Assembly: GCA_001795455.1 (NCBI GenBank)
Contig: MGPB01000033.1
Location: 1 to 64,000, forward strand
Source: Curvibacter sp. GWA2_63_95
Lineage (GTDB): Bacteria > Pseudomonadota > Gammaproteobacteria > Burkholderiales > Burkholderiaceae_C
DNA: 64,000 nt
Reading direction: 5' to 3'
How positions within the stretch are numbered: the stretch's first letter is position 1; each line of letters starts with the position of its first letter. Both the position numbers and the translations under genes were made by a program. Below, in pieces: positions 29,630-39,093 of the stretch. The notes below the pieces were generated by a model. The model made no database searches and was not told the origin of the DNA. It saw only the letters and a program-made list of their open reading frames with translations.

Positions 29630-32071
29630 TTAGTGTTTGACGGAATCATCCAATTGCACGGCAGGCGCAATGGCAGCCACAGCCGTCGCGGGCAGCACCT
29701 CTTCGTCCGTCAGGGGAATGGGATGGCTTTCCAGCGCCAGCTCCAACACCTGGTCTATCCAACGCACCGGCACAATCTCGAGACCGTTCTTCACGTTCTC
29801 AGGAATGTCCTGCAGGTCCTTGGCGTTCTGCTCAGGAATCAACACTGTCTTGATGCCACCACGTAGCGCGGCCAGCAGCTTTTCCTTGAGTCCGCCGATT
29901 TCGGTGATCTCGCCCCGCAAGGTGATTTCGCCGGTCATCGCCACGTCCCCACGCACTGGAATTCCGGTCAAAGCCGACACAAACGCAGTCGCCATCGCAG
30001 CACCTGCGCTGGGCCCATCTTTGGGAGTTGCACCATCGGGCACGTGGATGTGGATGTCCTTCTTCTCGAACACTTCATCCTTGATGCCCAAACGACGTGA
30101 ACGGCTACGCACCACGGTACGGGCAGCCTCAACCGACTCTTTCATCACATCGCCCAGCGAACCAGTACGCGTGATCACACCTTTGCCGGGCGTCAAAGCG
30201 GCTTCAATGGTCAGCAAATCACCACCGACTTCCGTCCAGGCAAGACCAACCACTTGGCCGACCTGGTTCTGCTCTTCAGCACGGCCGTAGGTGTACTTGC
30301 GCACGCCTAGGAAATCGTTCAAGTTGTCCACCGTCACCAGCACCTGAGGCGTCAGCTTTTTGAGCAACAAGCCCTTGACCACCTTACGGCAAATCTTGGA
30401 GAGTTCACGCTCCAGCGAACGCACACCGGCTTCCCGCGTGTAATAGCGCACGATATCGCGTACCGCGTCTTCCGACACTGCCAGCTCCGCCGTCTTCACA
30501 CCATTGTTCTTCATCTGCTTGGGCAGCAGGTAAGTGATGGCGATATTGGTCTTCTCGTCTTCGGTATATCCCGACAGACGGATCACTTCCATGCGGTCCA
30601 ACAGGGCCGGAGGAATGTTCATCGAATTGGATGTCGCCACAAACATCACATCGCTGAGGTCGTAATCGACCTCGACATAGTGGTCGCCAAACTTGTTGTT
30701 CTGCTCGGGGTCCAGCACCTCCAGCAGCGCGCTGCTGGGGTCACCTCGAAAGTCCGTGCCCAGTTTGTCGATTTCATCCAGCAGGAAAAGCGGATTGCGG
30801 GTACCAACCTTGGACAGGCTTTGCAACACTTTGCCAGGCATGGCACCGATGTAGGTACGGCGGTGGCCACGGATCTCGGCCTCGTCCCGCATGCCACCCA
30901 GGGCCATGCGCACGTACTTGCGGCCGGTGGCTTTGGCAATGGATTGACCCAGAGACGTCTTACCCACGCCAGGAGGGCCTACCAGGCACAGGATGGGCGC
31001 CTTGACCTTGTCCACGCGTTGTTGCACTGCAAGGTATTCCAGGATGCGGTCCTTGACTTTGTCCAGGCCGTAGTGGTCTTCGTTCAGCACATTCTCGGCA
31101 TTCACCAGGTTGTGCTTGATCTTGGTTTTGGTGGTCCAGGGCAGACCCGTCAGCACCTCGATGTAGTTGCGCACCACGGTGGCCTCGGCCGACATGGGCG
31201 ACATCAACTTCAGCTTCTTCAGTTCAGCCTCGGCCTTCTTCAAGGCCTCCTTGGGCATCTTGGCTGCCTTGATCTTCTTCTCGATCTCCTCGATGTCAGC
31301 GCCATCCTCGCCCTCGCCCAACTCCTTCTGGATAGCCTTGACTTGCTCATTCAAATAGAAATCGCGCTGGTTCTTCTCCATCTGGCGCTTCACGCGACCA
31401 CGAATTTTCTTGTCCACATTCAGGATGTCGACTTCGCGCTCGATTTGCTCGAACAAGTTTTCCAGACGGTCTTTGACCAGCGGCAGGCTCAGCACGGTCT
31501 GCTTGCTGTCCAACTTCAGGGGCAAATGCGCGGCAATCGTATCGGCCAGACGGCCGGCATCGTCAATGCTGGAGATGGAGGTCAGGATCTCGGGCGGAAT
31601 CTTCTTGTTCAGCTTGACGTACTGGTCAAACTGCTGCATCACCGCACGGCGCAGAGCCTCCACTTCGCTGGCGGCCTTGCGGGCGTCATCCGTGTTTTCG
31701 TCAGCGGCTTCGATGGGGGTGACGTTGGCGGAGAAGTGCTGCTCACCCTCAACAATTTCGTTCACGGTGGCGCGCTGATGGCCTTCCACCAACACCTTCA
31801 CCGTACCATCCGGCAGCTTCAGCATTTGCAGGATGGTGGACACGCAGCCCACATCGAACATGTCCGACACGACAGGATCATCTTTGGCCGCAGCCTTCTG
31901 GGCGACAAGCATGATGCGACGATCGGCTTCCATCGCGGCTTCCAGCGCCTTGATGCTCTTGGGGCGCCCCACAAACAGCGGGATCACCATGTGGGGAAAA
32001 ACAACCACGTCACGCAGCGGCAACAGTGGCAAATCAATGGGGGTAGCAGGCAGGGGTGTGTGGCCAGACAT
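29630..32071 (-). CDS. lon: Lon protease (endopeptidase La)
   Basis: 813 residues; ATP-dependent cytoplasmic protease for misfolded and regulatory proteins. N-terminal LAN domain (LPLLPLRDVVVFPHMVIPLFVG), coiled coil, AAA+ module with Walker A VGPPGVGKTSLGQSIA, then the proteolytic domain with catalytic Ser in KDGPSAGAAM and Lys in GGLKEKLLAA. A sigma-32-type promoter candidate lies upstream. It is in a row with clpX, clpP and tig, the usual arrangement. Confidence 0.98.
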   Translation of the reverse strand: MSGHTPLPATPIDLPLLPLRDVVVFPHMVIPLFVGRPKSIKALEAAMEADRRIMLVAQKAAAKDDPVVSDMFDVGCVSTILQMLKLPDGTVKVLVEGHQRATVNEIVEGEQHFSANVTPIEAADENTDDARKAASEVEALRRAVMQQFDQYVKLNKKIPPEILTSISSIDDAGRLADTIAAHLPLKLDSKQTVLSLPLVKDRLENLFEQIEREVDILNVDKKIRGRVKRQMEKNQRDFYLNEQVKAIQKELGEGEDGADIEEIEKKIKAAKMPKEALKKAEAELKKLKLMSPMSAEATVVRNYIEVLTGLPWTTKTKIKHNLVNAENVLNEDHYGLDKVKDRILEYLAVQQRVDKVKAPILCLVGPPGVGKTSLGQSIAKATGRKYVRMALGGMRDEAEIRGHRRTYIGAMPGKVLQSLSKVGTRNPLFLLDEIDKLGTDFRGDPSSALLEVLDPEQNNKFGDHYVEVDYDLSDVMFVATSNSMNIPPALLDRMEVIRLSGYTEDEKTNIAITYLLPKQMKNNGVKTAELAVSEDAVRDIVRYYTREAGVRSLERELSKICRKVVKGLLLKKLTPQVLVTVDNLNDFLGVRKYTYGRAEEQNQVGQVVGLAWTEVGGDLLTIEAALTPGKGVITRTGSLGDVMKESVEAARTVVRSRSRRLGIKDEVFEKKDIHIHVPDGATPKDGPSAGAAMATAFVSALTGIPVRGDVAMTGEITLRGEITEIGGLKEKLLAALRGGIKTVLIPEQNAKDLQDIPENVKNGLEIVPVRWIDQVLELALESHPIPLTDEEVLPATAVAAIAPAVQLDDSVKH

Positions 32072-32095
32072 GGGGAACCTTTTCGTTACCTGTTG

Positions 32096-32124
32096 AATAT
32101 GGACCGAGTTGCCTGAAATTCAAG
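32096..32124 (-). promoter_or_regulatory. Candidate sigma-32 (heat-shock) promoter of lon
   Basis: On the minus strand CTTGAAT, 14 nt, then TCCATATT, against the recalled consensus CTTGAAA-N11..16-CCCCATnT. The -10 end is 25 nt before the lon start, which fits. Confidence 0.5.
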
Positions 32125-32214
32125 CGCACTGCCATTATGGTTGGCAGCATGGCCTGCGATTTCAGGTGTACTCACCCAAAAGCCCTGTTAATTGGACCCT
32201 TGGGCGGAAATGCA

Positions 32215-33480
32215 TTACGCCTTCTTGGCCGACTCGCGGTACACCAGCAAGGGAGGCTGGTTCTCTTCGATGGTGGACTCATCCACCACCACTTTTTCCA
32301 CGTTGCCCGCATTGGGCAACTCGTACATGGTGTCAATCAGGGACTGTTCCAAAATGGAGCGCAACCCACGTGCGCCGGTCTTGCGTGCCAAAGCACGCTT
32401 GGCAATCGCCTTGAGGCCAGCGGGGCGGATTTCCAGCTCAGCGCCTTCCATGGCCAAAAGCTTGGCGTATTGCTTGACCAAGGCATTCTTGGGTTCGGTC
32501 AAGATTTGCACCAACGCATCTTCGGTCAGCTCGGCCAGAGTCGCGACCACGGGCATGCGACCGACCAATTCGGGAATCAAACCGAACTTGATCAAATCCT
32601 CTGGCTCCACTTCCTTGAAGACCTCGGTCAAGGCGCGCTGCTGCTTGCTCTTGACGGCGGCTCCAAAGCCGATACCCGAAGACTCGGTGCGACGCTCAAT
32701 GACCTTCTCCAGGCCCGCAAAGGCGCCACCGCAGATAAACAGGATGTTCGTGGTGTCGATCTGCACAAAGTCCTGGTTGGGATGCTTGCGCCCCCCCTGG
32801 GGCGGCACGCTGGCCATGGTGCCTTCAATGAGCTTTAGCAAAGCCTGCTGCACGCCTTCGCCCGACACATCACGCGTGATGGAGGGGTTGTCCGACTTGC
32901 GCGAAATTTTGTCAATTTCGTCGATGTAAACAATGCCGCGCTGGGCCCGCTCCACATCGTAGTTGCAGCTTTGCAGCAACTTGAGAACGATGTTCTCCAC
33001 ATCTTCGCCCACATAACCCGCTTCGGTTAGCGTGGTGGCATCTGCCATCACAAACGGCACATCGAGCATGCGCGCCAGCGTTTGGGCCAGCAGGGTCTTG
33101 CCAGAGCCGGTGGGACCAATCAGCAAGATATTGCTCTTGGCCAGCTCGACGTCGTCCTTCTTGGCTTTTTCCTTGTGCTTGAGACGCTTGTAATGGTTGT
33201 ACACCGCAACCGCCAGTGTGCGCTTGGCGGGCTCCTGGCCGATCACGTAATTGTCCAGATTGGCCTTGATGTCGGCAGGGGTGGGCAGATCGCTGCGCGC
33301 ATCCTTGCCTTCGGTGGTGGCGGGGAGCTCGTCGCGAATGATCTCGTTACAGAGTTCAATGCACTCATCGCACACAAACACCGACGGGCCGGCGATCAGC
33401 TTTTTCACCTCATGCTGGCTCTTGCCGCAAAAAGAGCAGTACAAGGTTTTTTCGCCGGTTGCGCCTTTTTTCTCGGCCAT
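32215..33480 (-). CDS. clpX: ClpX, ATP-dependent unfoldase of ClpXP
   Basis: 421 residues. N-terminal zinc-binding domain [18 protein letters not shown] with VCDECIELC, then one AAA+ module: Walker [19 protein letters not shown], Walker [11 protein letters not shown], the ClpP-docking IGF loop ([10 protein letters not shown]) and pore-1 region. It binds ClpP encoded just upstream; a terminator hairpin between clpP and clpX implies separate or attenuated expression. Confidence 0.98.
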   Translation of the reverse strand: MAEKKGATGEKTLYCSFCGKSQHEVKKLIAGPSVFVCDECIELCNEIIRDELPATTEGKDARSDLPTPADIKANLDNYVIGQEPAKRTLAVAVYNHYKRLKHKEKAKKDDVELAKSNILLIGPTGSGKTLLAQTLARMLDVPFVMADATTLTEAGYVGEDVENIVLKLLQSCNYDVERAQRGIVYIDEIDKISRKSDNPSITRDVSGEGVQQALLKLIEGTMASVPPQGGRKHPNQDFVQIDTTNILFICGGAFAGLEKVIERRTESSGIGFGAAVKSKQQRALTEVFKEVEPEDLIKFGLIPELVGRMPVVATLAELTEDALVQILTEPKNALVKQYAKLLAMEGAELEIRPAGLKAIAKRALARKTGARGLRSILEQSLIDTMYELPNAGNVEKVVVDESTIEENQPPLLVYRESAKKA

Positions 33481-33528
33481 GTGAAGTCTGCCTTTTTCGC
33501 TAAGTTAAGCAATGATAACCAAATAAAA

Positions 33529-33557
33529 ACGGTGCCTTTCGAGCAGAAAGACACCGT
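33529..33557 (-). terminator. Terminator or attenuator between clpP and clpX
   Basis: Arms ACGGTGCCTTTC and GAAAGACACCGT (one G-U pair) with loop GAGCA, then a T-rich run on the minus strand, in the 100-nt clpP-clpX gap. Confidence 0.85.
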
Positions 33558-33580
33558 CGGAGGGGGCTAAAGCCGCACTA

Positions 33581-34210
33581 TCAGGGGCGCTTGGTGATCA
33601 CTTGGTCCACCAAGCCGTATTCTTTGGCTTCATCGGCAGACAGGTAGTAATCGCGCTCAGTATCACGCTCGATCTTTTCCAGCGGCTGACCCGTACGCTC
33701 AGCCAAGATCTTGTTGAGCTGCTCGCGGGTCTTGAGGATTTCGCGAGCGTGGATCTCGATCTCCGTGGCCTGGCCTTGCGTGCCACCCAAAGGCTGGTGA
33801 ATCATGACCTTGGAGTTGGGCAGCGAGAAACGCTTGCCCTTGGCTCCAGCAGCCAGCAGGAACGCGCCCATGCTGGCGGCCATGCCGGTGCACAAGGTGG
33901 AGACATCAGGCTTGATGAAGTTCATGGTGTCGAAAATCGCCATGCCGGCGCTGACCGAGCCACCAGGAGAGTTGATGTAGAACGAGATGTCCTTGTCAGG
34001 ATTTTCGCTTTCCAGGAACAGCAACTGCGCGACCACCAGGTTGGCGGTCTGGTCATTGACCGGACCGACCAGGAAAATCACGCGCTCTTTGAGCAGGCGT
34101 GAATAAATGTCGTAGGAGCGCTCGCCGCGGCCTGACTGCTCGATGACCATGGGAACCATGCCCAAAGCCTGCGTTTCCATTGCGCCGGACATTCCATATT
34201 TCACGTTCAT
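33581..34210 (-). CDS. clpP: ClpP, ATP-dependent Clp protease proteolytic subunit
   Basis: 209 residues with the Ser-His-Asp triad: [23 protein letters not shown] and [36 protein letters not shown] marks the mature N-terminal region. GGAGAG lies 4 nt upstream of ATG 34210; the longer frame to 34315 lacks family sequence. It works with ClpX (next gene) and ClpA/ClpS (4-6 kb). Confidence 0.97.
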   Translation of the reverse strand: MNVKYGMSGAMETQALGMVPMVIEQSGRGERSYDIYSRLLKERVIFLVGPVNDQTANLVVAQLLFLESENPDKDISFYINSPGGSVSAGMAIFDTMNFIKPDVSTLCTGMAASMGAFLLAAGAKGKRFSLPNSKVMIHQPLGGTQGQATEIEIHAREILKTREQLNKILAERTGQPLEKIERDTERDYYLSADEAKEYGLVDQVITKRP

Positions 34211-34264
34211 AAGCTCTCCAAATTGAATGGTGTAACTGTACCGAAAAAACCGAACCCGCCATGC

Positions 34265-34311
34265 AAATGGGGCTTGACCGCCGGACTGCAAGTCCTGCGC
34301 AAGCCCCATTT
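34265..34311 (-). terminator. Hairpin terminator after tig
   Basis: Arms AAATGGGGCTTG and CAAGCCCCATTT with a nested GGACT/AGTCC hairpin inside. The T-tail is weak (CATTTGCATG), so it may be leaky towards clpP. Confidence 0.65.
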
Positions 34312-34349
34312 TCAATTTAGCGCGCCAGGCACGCCAATCGCATGGCCGA

Positions 34350-35660
34350 TCAGTTTTGCGCCATCAGTTCGTCAAAGGACACCGCCTTGGCAGTGACTTT
34401 GGCCTTGGCCAACACGAAATCGGTCACGTTGTTCTCAATCACGATCGCTTCCACTTCAGCCATACGGCGGTTGTCACCAAAGTACCAACGCACCACATCA
34501 GCAGGCTTTTCGTAGCTCGCAGCCAACTCGTCCACGTGGGCCTTGATCTGCTCAGGCTTGGCAGCTAGGTCATTGGCACGCACCAGCTCAGCCACTACCA
34601 GGCCCAGGCGCACGCGGCGCTCAGCTTGGGGGCGGAAGATGTCGTCAGGAATCGGTGCCTTGTCAGCATCTTTAATGCCGCGTTGCTTCAGATCCGCACG
34701 GGCGTTTTCGACCATGCGATCCAGTTCTGCCTGCACGCTCGACTTGGGCAAGTCCAGCTCAGCTTTGGACACCAAGGCGTCCATGGCCGCTTGCTTGTTG
34801 CGGGCCAGCAAACGGAACTTGACTTCGCGCTCCAGGTTCTTGCGGATGTCTGCACGCAGCGCTTCCACAGTGCCTTCGGCAATACCGAGGGACTTGGCCA
34901 GCTCACCGTCCACGGCGGGCAAATTGGCAGCTTCCAGCTTCTTCAGGGTAACCATGAAATCAGCAGTCTTGCCGGCCACATCCTTGCCATGGTAATCAGC
35001 GGGGAAAGCCAAGGGGAAAGTCTTGCTTTCGCCAGTCTTCATGCCACGTGTTGCGTCTTCAAATTCTTTCAGCATCTGGCCGTCGCCCAGGATGAACTGG
35101 AAGTCGTCGGCCTTGCCACCGGCAAAGGGTTCACCGTCGATCTTGCCTTCGAAGTCCACAGTGACACGGTCAGTGTCTTGCGCAGCAGTGCCTTGGGCGC
35201 GCTGGGCAAAGGTACGGCGCTGCTTGCGCAGAATCTCGATGGTCTTGTCGATGGCTTCGTCGGTCACGTCAGCAGCCAGCTTTTCGACTTCGGCGGTAGC
35301 CAGGTCACCGATCTTGACTTCGGGGAACACTTCGAAAATGGCATCGAATGCCATTTGGCCTTCAGCAGCGGTTTCGCTCTCGGTGATTTTGGGCTGACCC
35401 GCCACGCGCAGCTTGGCTTCGTTGGCGGCAGTGGCGAAAGCCTCGCCCACTTTGTCGTTCATCACTTCGTAGTGCACGGAGTAACCGTAGCGCTGTGTCA
35501 CCACATTCATGGGCACTTTGCCGGGACGGAAGCCGTCCATCTTCACGGTACGGGCCAGCTTGCGCAGACGGCTGTCCACTTCAGTCTGGATCACGCCCAC
35601 AGGCAGTGTCAACGTGATCTTGCGCTCCAGCTTTTCCAGAGTTTCTACAGTAACGGCCAT
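34350..35660 (-). CDS. tig: Trigger factor, ribosome-associated chaperone and prolyl isomerase
   Basis: 436 residues. Ribosome-binding signature in the N-domain ([17 protein letters not shown]), FKBP-type PPIase domain with [19 protein letters not shown] and [15 protein letters not shown], then the C-terminal helical arms. It binds nascent chains at the ribosome exit. The order tig-clpP-clpX-lon is conserved in proteobacteria. Confidence 0.97.
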   Translation of the reverse strand: MAVTVETLEKLERKITLTLPVGVIQTEVDSRLRKLARTVKMDGFRPGKVPMNVVTQRYGYSVHYEVMNDKVGEAFATAANEAKLRVAGQPKITESETAAEGQMAFDAIFEVFPEVKIGDLATAEVEKLAADVTDEAIDKTIEILRKQRRTFAQRAQGTAAQDTDRVTVDFEGKIDGEPFAGGKADDFQFILGDGQMLKEFEDATRGMKTGESKTFPLAFPADYHGKDVAGKTADFMVTLKKLEAANLPAVDGELAKSLGIAEGTVEALRADIRKNLEREVKFRLLARNKQAAMDALVSKAELDLPKSSVQAELDRMVENARADLKQRGIKDADKAPIPDDIFRPQAERRVRLGLVVAELVRANDLAAKPEQIKAHVDELAASYEKPADVVRWYFGDNRRMAEVEAIVIENNVTDFVLAKAKVTAKAVSFDELMAQN

Positions 35661-35730
35661 GGCTAACTCCTAATTGTGGTTTTGGCAGGACTTTCACCTG
35701 CGGCACCGGTCAAAGGTGCCTGTTAAAGGT

Positions 35731-35817
35731 TGGTGCGCGGGGGGGGACTCGAACCCCCACACTGTTGCCAGCGTCAGGACCTAAACCTGGTGCGTCTACC
35801 AATTTCGCCACCCGCGC
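35731..35817 (-). tRNA. tRNA-Leu (anticodon UAG)
   Basis: 87 nt with encoded CCA. Acceptor GCGCGGG / CCCGCGC, anticodon loop TTTAGGT, long variable arm, T-arm GGTTCGAGTCC. It lies directly upstream of tig. Confidence 0.95.
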
Positions 35818-35826
35818 AAAAAACAG

Positions 35827-35883
35827 AAATGGGAGGCCTGATGCACTTGCGGGACATACCCACAAGGCCTGGACCACCCATTT
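35827..35883 (-). terminator. Terminator of the RND efflux operon
   Basis: Outer arms AAATGGG / CCCATTT and inner arms AGGCCT / AGGCCT form a bulged stem; CTGTTTTTT follows on the minus strand. Confidence 0.7.
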
Positions 35884-35930
35884 GAAATCGGTCAGCCCGC
35901 TATTTTAACCTGCGGAAAGACCGACTCTCC

Positions 35931-38900
35931 TCAAGTCGCTGCGGAAGGCTCCTTCTTGACCCGAAACCATGCGGCGTACATAGCGGGCAAGGCCAGCAGC
36001 GTCAGCACGGTCGCCACGATCAGCCCACCCATGATGGCCACGGCCATGGGCCCCCAGAACACCGAGCGCGACAGCGGAATCATGGCCAACACCGCAGCGG
36101 CAGCCGTCAGCACGATGGGGCGCAGACGCCGCACGGCGGACTCCACAATCGCATCCCAGGCCGGGATGCCATTGGCGCGGTCCTGTTCGATCTGGTCGAT
36201 CAGGATCACCGAATTGCGCTGGATCATGCCCATCAGGGCGATCACACCCAGCAGCGCCACAAAACCAAATGGACGGCCTAGCAGGATCAGCGCCCCCGCC
36301 ACACCGGCAATGCCCAGCGGCCCGGTGATGAACACCAGCAGCGCGCGGCTGAAGCTTTGTAGCTGCAGCATCAGCAGCGTAAAGGTCAGGAACAGCATGA
36401 CGGGAACTCCCGCCACGATGGACGCGGAGCCCTTGGAGCTTTCCTCCACGGCCCCCGCCACCTCGATGCGGTAACCCTGCATGTCCGCCTTCTGCCACTT
36501 GGCCTCCAGCACCTTGAGCTGGGGCATCAGCTCAGCGGTCACGGTGGCGCCCTGCAGGCCTTCCACAATGTCGCCCTGCACCGTGATGGCGTAGTCGCGG
36601 TTCTCGCGCCACATCACACCGGGCTCCCAGGTGAACACCGGTTTGGCGATCTGCGTGAGCGGAATGGACTTGCCACTGGCCGTGGGCAGGTAGGCGTTGG
36701 CAATGTCGGTAATGGCGTTGCGCTCGTCCAGCGGCTGGCGCAGCACAATGTCGATCAGCTTGTCACCTTCGCGGTACTGGCCCACGGTGGTGCCAGCCAA
36801 CACGGTTTTGGACGCTTGGGCGATGGACTGGCTGGTCACGCCCAGTGCGCGGGCCTTGGCCTGGTCCACTTCCAGACGCAGCACCTTGACCGACTCGTTC
36901 CAGTTGTCGTTCACACCGCGCATATTGGGGCTGGTGCGCACCACGGCCTTCACCTCATCAGCGCGCTCGCGCAGCGCAATCGGGTCGGGGCCGACGACGC
37001 GGAACTGCACGGGGTACGGCACAGGCGGGCCGTTGGGCAGCAGCTTGACGCGGCCACGCACCTCGGGGAACTCGCTCGCCAGCAGCGCAGGCAGCTTCAC
37101 GCGCAGGGTTTCACGCACCTTCAGGTCTTTGGGGATGACGATGAACTGCGACACGTTGGACTGGGGGAACACCTGGTCCAGCGGCAAATAGAAACGCGGC
37201 ACGCCAGAGCCGATCCAGGTGCTCACGGTGTTGACGCCCTCTTCCTGCATCAGGCGCTGCTCCACACGCTGGGTGACTTCCTGGTTGGCCGCGAAGGACG
37301 TGCCCTCGGGGAACCAGATATCCACCAGCACCTCGGGGCGGCTGGAGTCCGGGAAGAACTGCTGCTGCACCTTGCCCATGCCGACGATGCCCAAGGCGAA
37401 CACCAAAATGGTGGCACCAATGGTCATCCAGCGGTGCTGCACACACCAGTTCACCGTTTTGCGGAAGATGTTGTAGAACGGCGTGTCAAAGTGCTCGGCG
37501 TGGACCGACTCCTCGCCCGCATGGTGCTTGTGCTCCTTGAGCAGCAGCGTGCCCAGGTAAGGCACAAAGTACACCGACACAAACCAGCTCAGGATCAGCG
37601 CCAGCACCGTCACCGCAAAAATGGCAAAGGTGTATTCACCGGTGGTGGACTTGGCCAGGCCAATGGGCAAAAAGCCCACCGCGGTAATCAAGGTGCCCGT
37701 CAGCATGGGCATGGCGGTAACTTCGTAGGCGAAGGTGGCGGCGCGCACCTTGTCGTAGCCCTCCTCCATCTTGCGCACCATCATTTCCACCGCAATGATG
37801 GCGTCGTCCACCAGCAAGCCCAGCGCAATGATGAGCGAGCCCAGCGAAATTTTGTGCAGGCCAATACCCCAGTAATACATACCGAGGAATGTCACCGCCA
37901 GCACCAGCGGGATGGTGATACCCACCACAAGGCCGGGGCGGATGTCCAGAATCCAGCGCTTCCACAGAGGGTTCTTGCCGGGGCGCTTGTGCAGGCCCAG
38001 CGCAATAAAACTCACCGCCAGCACAATCACCACGGCCTCGATCAGCACCTTCACAAACTCGCTCACCGAAGAGGTGACCGACTTGGGCTGGTCCTGCAGC
38101 TGCACCAGCTTGATACCGGCCGGCAAATCCTTCTCGATGCCCTTGAACACCGATTCCAGCGAATGGCCCAGCGCAATGATGTCGCCGCCCTTGGTCATGG
38201 AAACGCCCAGCGCAATCACTTCCTTGCCCTGGTGGTGCACCTTCACCGCCGGCGGGTCCACATACCCTTTGGCGATGGTCGCAATGTCCTTGAGCTGCAA
38301 CTGGTTGCCCGAGGCGCCGCGGATTGGCATCGCCTGCAGCTCTTCCACCCGGTTGAACTGGCCGCCCACGCGCACCTGCACCACGTCCAGCGGGGTTTGC
38401 ACTGCACCGGCGGATTCCACTGCGTTTTGCTGGCCCAGTTGCGCCAGCACCTGGTTCAGGTCCAGCCCCAACTGGGCCAGGCGTTTTTGCGAAATTTCGA
38501 TGTACAGCTTCTCGTCCTGCGCACCAAACAACTCCACCTTGGCCACATCGGGCACGCGCAGCAGGCGCTGGCGCACGTCGTCGGCAAAGGTCTTGAGTTC
38601 GGCGTAGTTGAAGCCATCGGCCTCCAGCGCGTAGATCACGCCATACACGTCGCCAAAGTCATCGTTAAAAAACGGGCCGACCACGCCACCGGGCAAGGTG
38701 CCGCGGATATCACCCACCTTTTTGCGCACGCTGTACCAGACATTGGGCACATCCGACGGTTTGCTGGAGTCCTTGATCTGGAAAATGATCTGCGACTCGC
38801 CGGGCTTGGAATAGCTGCGAATCTTGTCGGCGTAAGGCACCTCTTGCAGGGTGCGCTCGATCTTGTCGGTGACCTGCTCAGCCACCTGCTGCGCCGTGGC

Positions 38901-39086
38901 GCCGGGCCAGTAGGTGCGCACCACCATGGCGCGGAAAGTGAACGGCGGGTCTTCGTCCTGCCCCAGCTGGAAGTAGGACGCCACGCCCAGCAAGAGCAGC
39001 ACGATCATCAGGTAGCGCGTGAGCGCCGCGTGGTCCAGGGCCCACTTGGACAGGTTAAAACCGGCTTTGGGTTCGTCGAGGTTCAT
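35931..39086 (-). CDS. RND efflux transporter permease (TriC-like)
   Basis: 1051 residues, 12 predicted membrane helices with two large periplasmic loops. The opening ALTRYLMIVLLLLGVASYFQ followed by LGQDEDPPFTFRAMVVRT resembles TriC of the triclosan pump (from memory). The proton-relay aspartates are in GLLVDDAIIAVEMMV in TM4. It would export drugs or solvents with the adaptor encoded 7 nt upstream; no outer-membrane factor gene is adjacent. Confidence 0.93.
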   Translation of the reverse strand: MNLDEPKAGFNLSKWALDHAALTRYLMIVLLLLGVASYFQLGQDEDPPFTFRAMVVRTYWPGATAQQVAEQVTDKIERTLQEVPYADKIRSYSKPGESQIIFQIKDSSKPSDVPNVWYSVRKKVGDIRGTLPGGVVGPFFNDDFGDVYGVIYALEADGFNYAELKTFADDVRQRLLRVPDVAKVELFGAQDEKLYIEISQKRLAQLGLDLNQVLAQLGQQNAVESAGAVQTPLDVVQVRVGGQFNRVEELQAMPIRGASGNQLQLKDIATIAKGYVDPPAVKVHHQGKEVIALGVSMTKGGDIIALGHSLESVFKGIEKDLPAGIKLVQLQDQPKSVTSSVSEFVKVLIEAVVIVLAVSFIALGLHKRPGKNPLWKRWILDIRPGLVVGITIPLVLAVTFLGMYYWGIGLHKISLGSLIIALGLLVDDAIIAVEMMVRKMEEGYDKVRAATFAYEVTAMPMLTGTLITAVGFLPIGLAKSTTGEYTFAIFAVTVLALILSWFVSVYFVPYLGTLLLKEHKHHAGEESVHAEHFDTPFYNIFRKTVNWCVQHRWMTIGATILVFALGIVGMGKVQQQFFPDSSRPEVLVDIWFPEGTSFAANQEVTQRVEQRLMQEEGVNTVSTWIGSGVPRFYLPLDQVFPQSNVSQFIVIPKDLKVRETLRVKLPALLASEFPEVRGRVKLLPNGPPVPYPVQFRVVGPDPIALRERADEVKAVVRTSPNMRGVNDNWNESVKVLRLEVDQAKARALGVTSQSIAQASKTVLAGTTVGQYREGDKLIDIVLRQPLDERNAITDIANAYLPTASGKSIPLTQIAKPVFTWEPGVMWRENRDYAITVQGDIVEGLQGATVTAELMPQLKVLEAKWQKADMQGYRIEVAGAVEESSKGSASIVAGVPVMLFLTFTLLMLQLQSFSRALLVFITGPLGIAGVAGALILLGRPFGFVALLGVIALMGMIQRNSVILIDQIEQDRANGIPAWDAIVESAVRRLRPIVLTAAAAVLAMIPLSRSVFWGPMAVAIMGGLIVATVLTLLALPAMYAAWFRVKKEPSAAT

Positions 39087-39093
39087 GCCAGCC

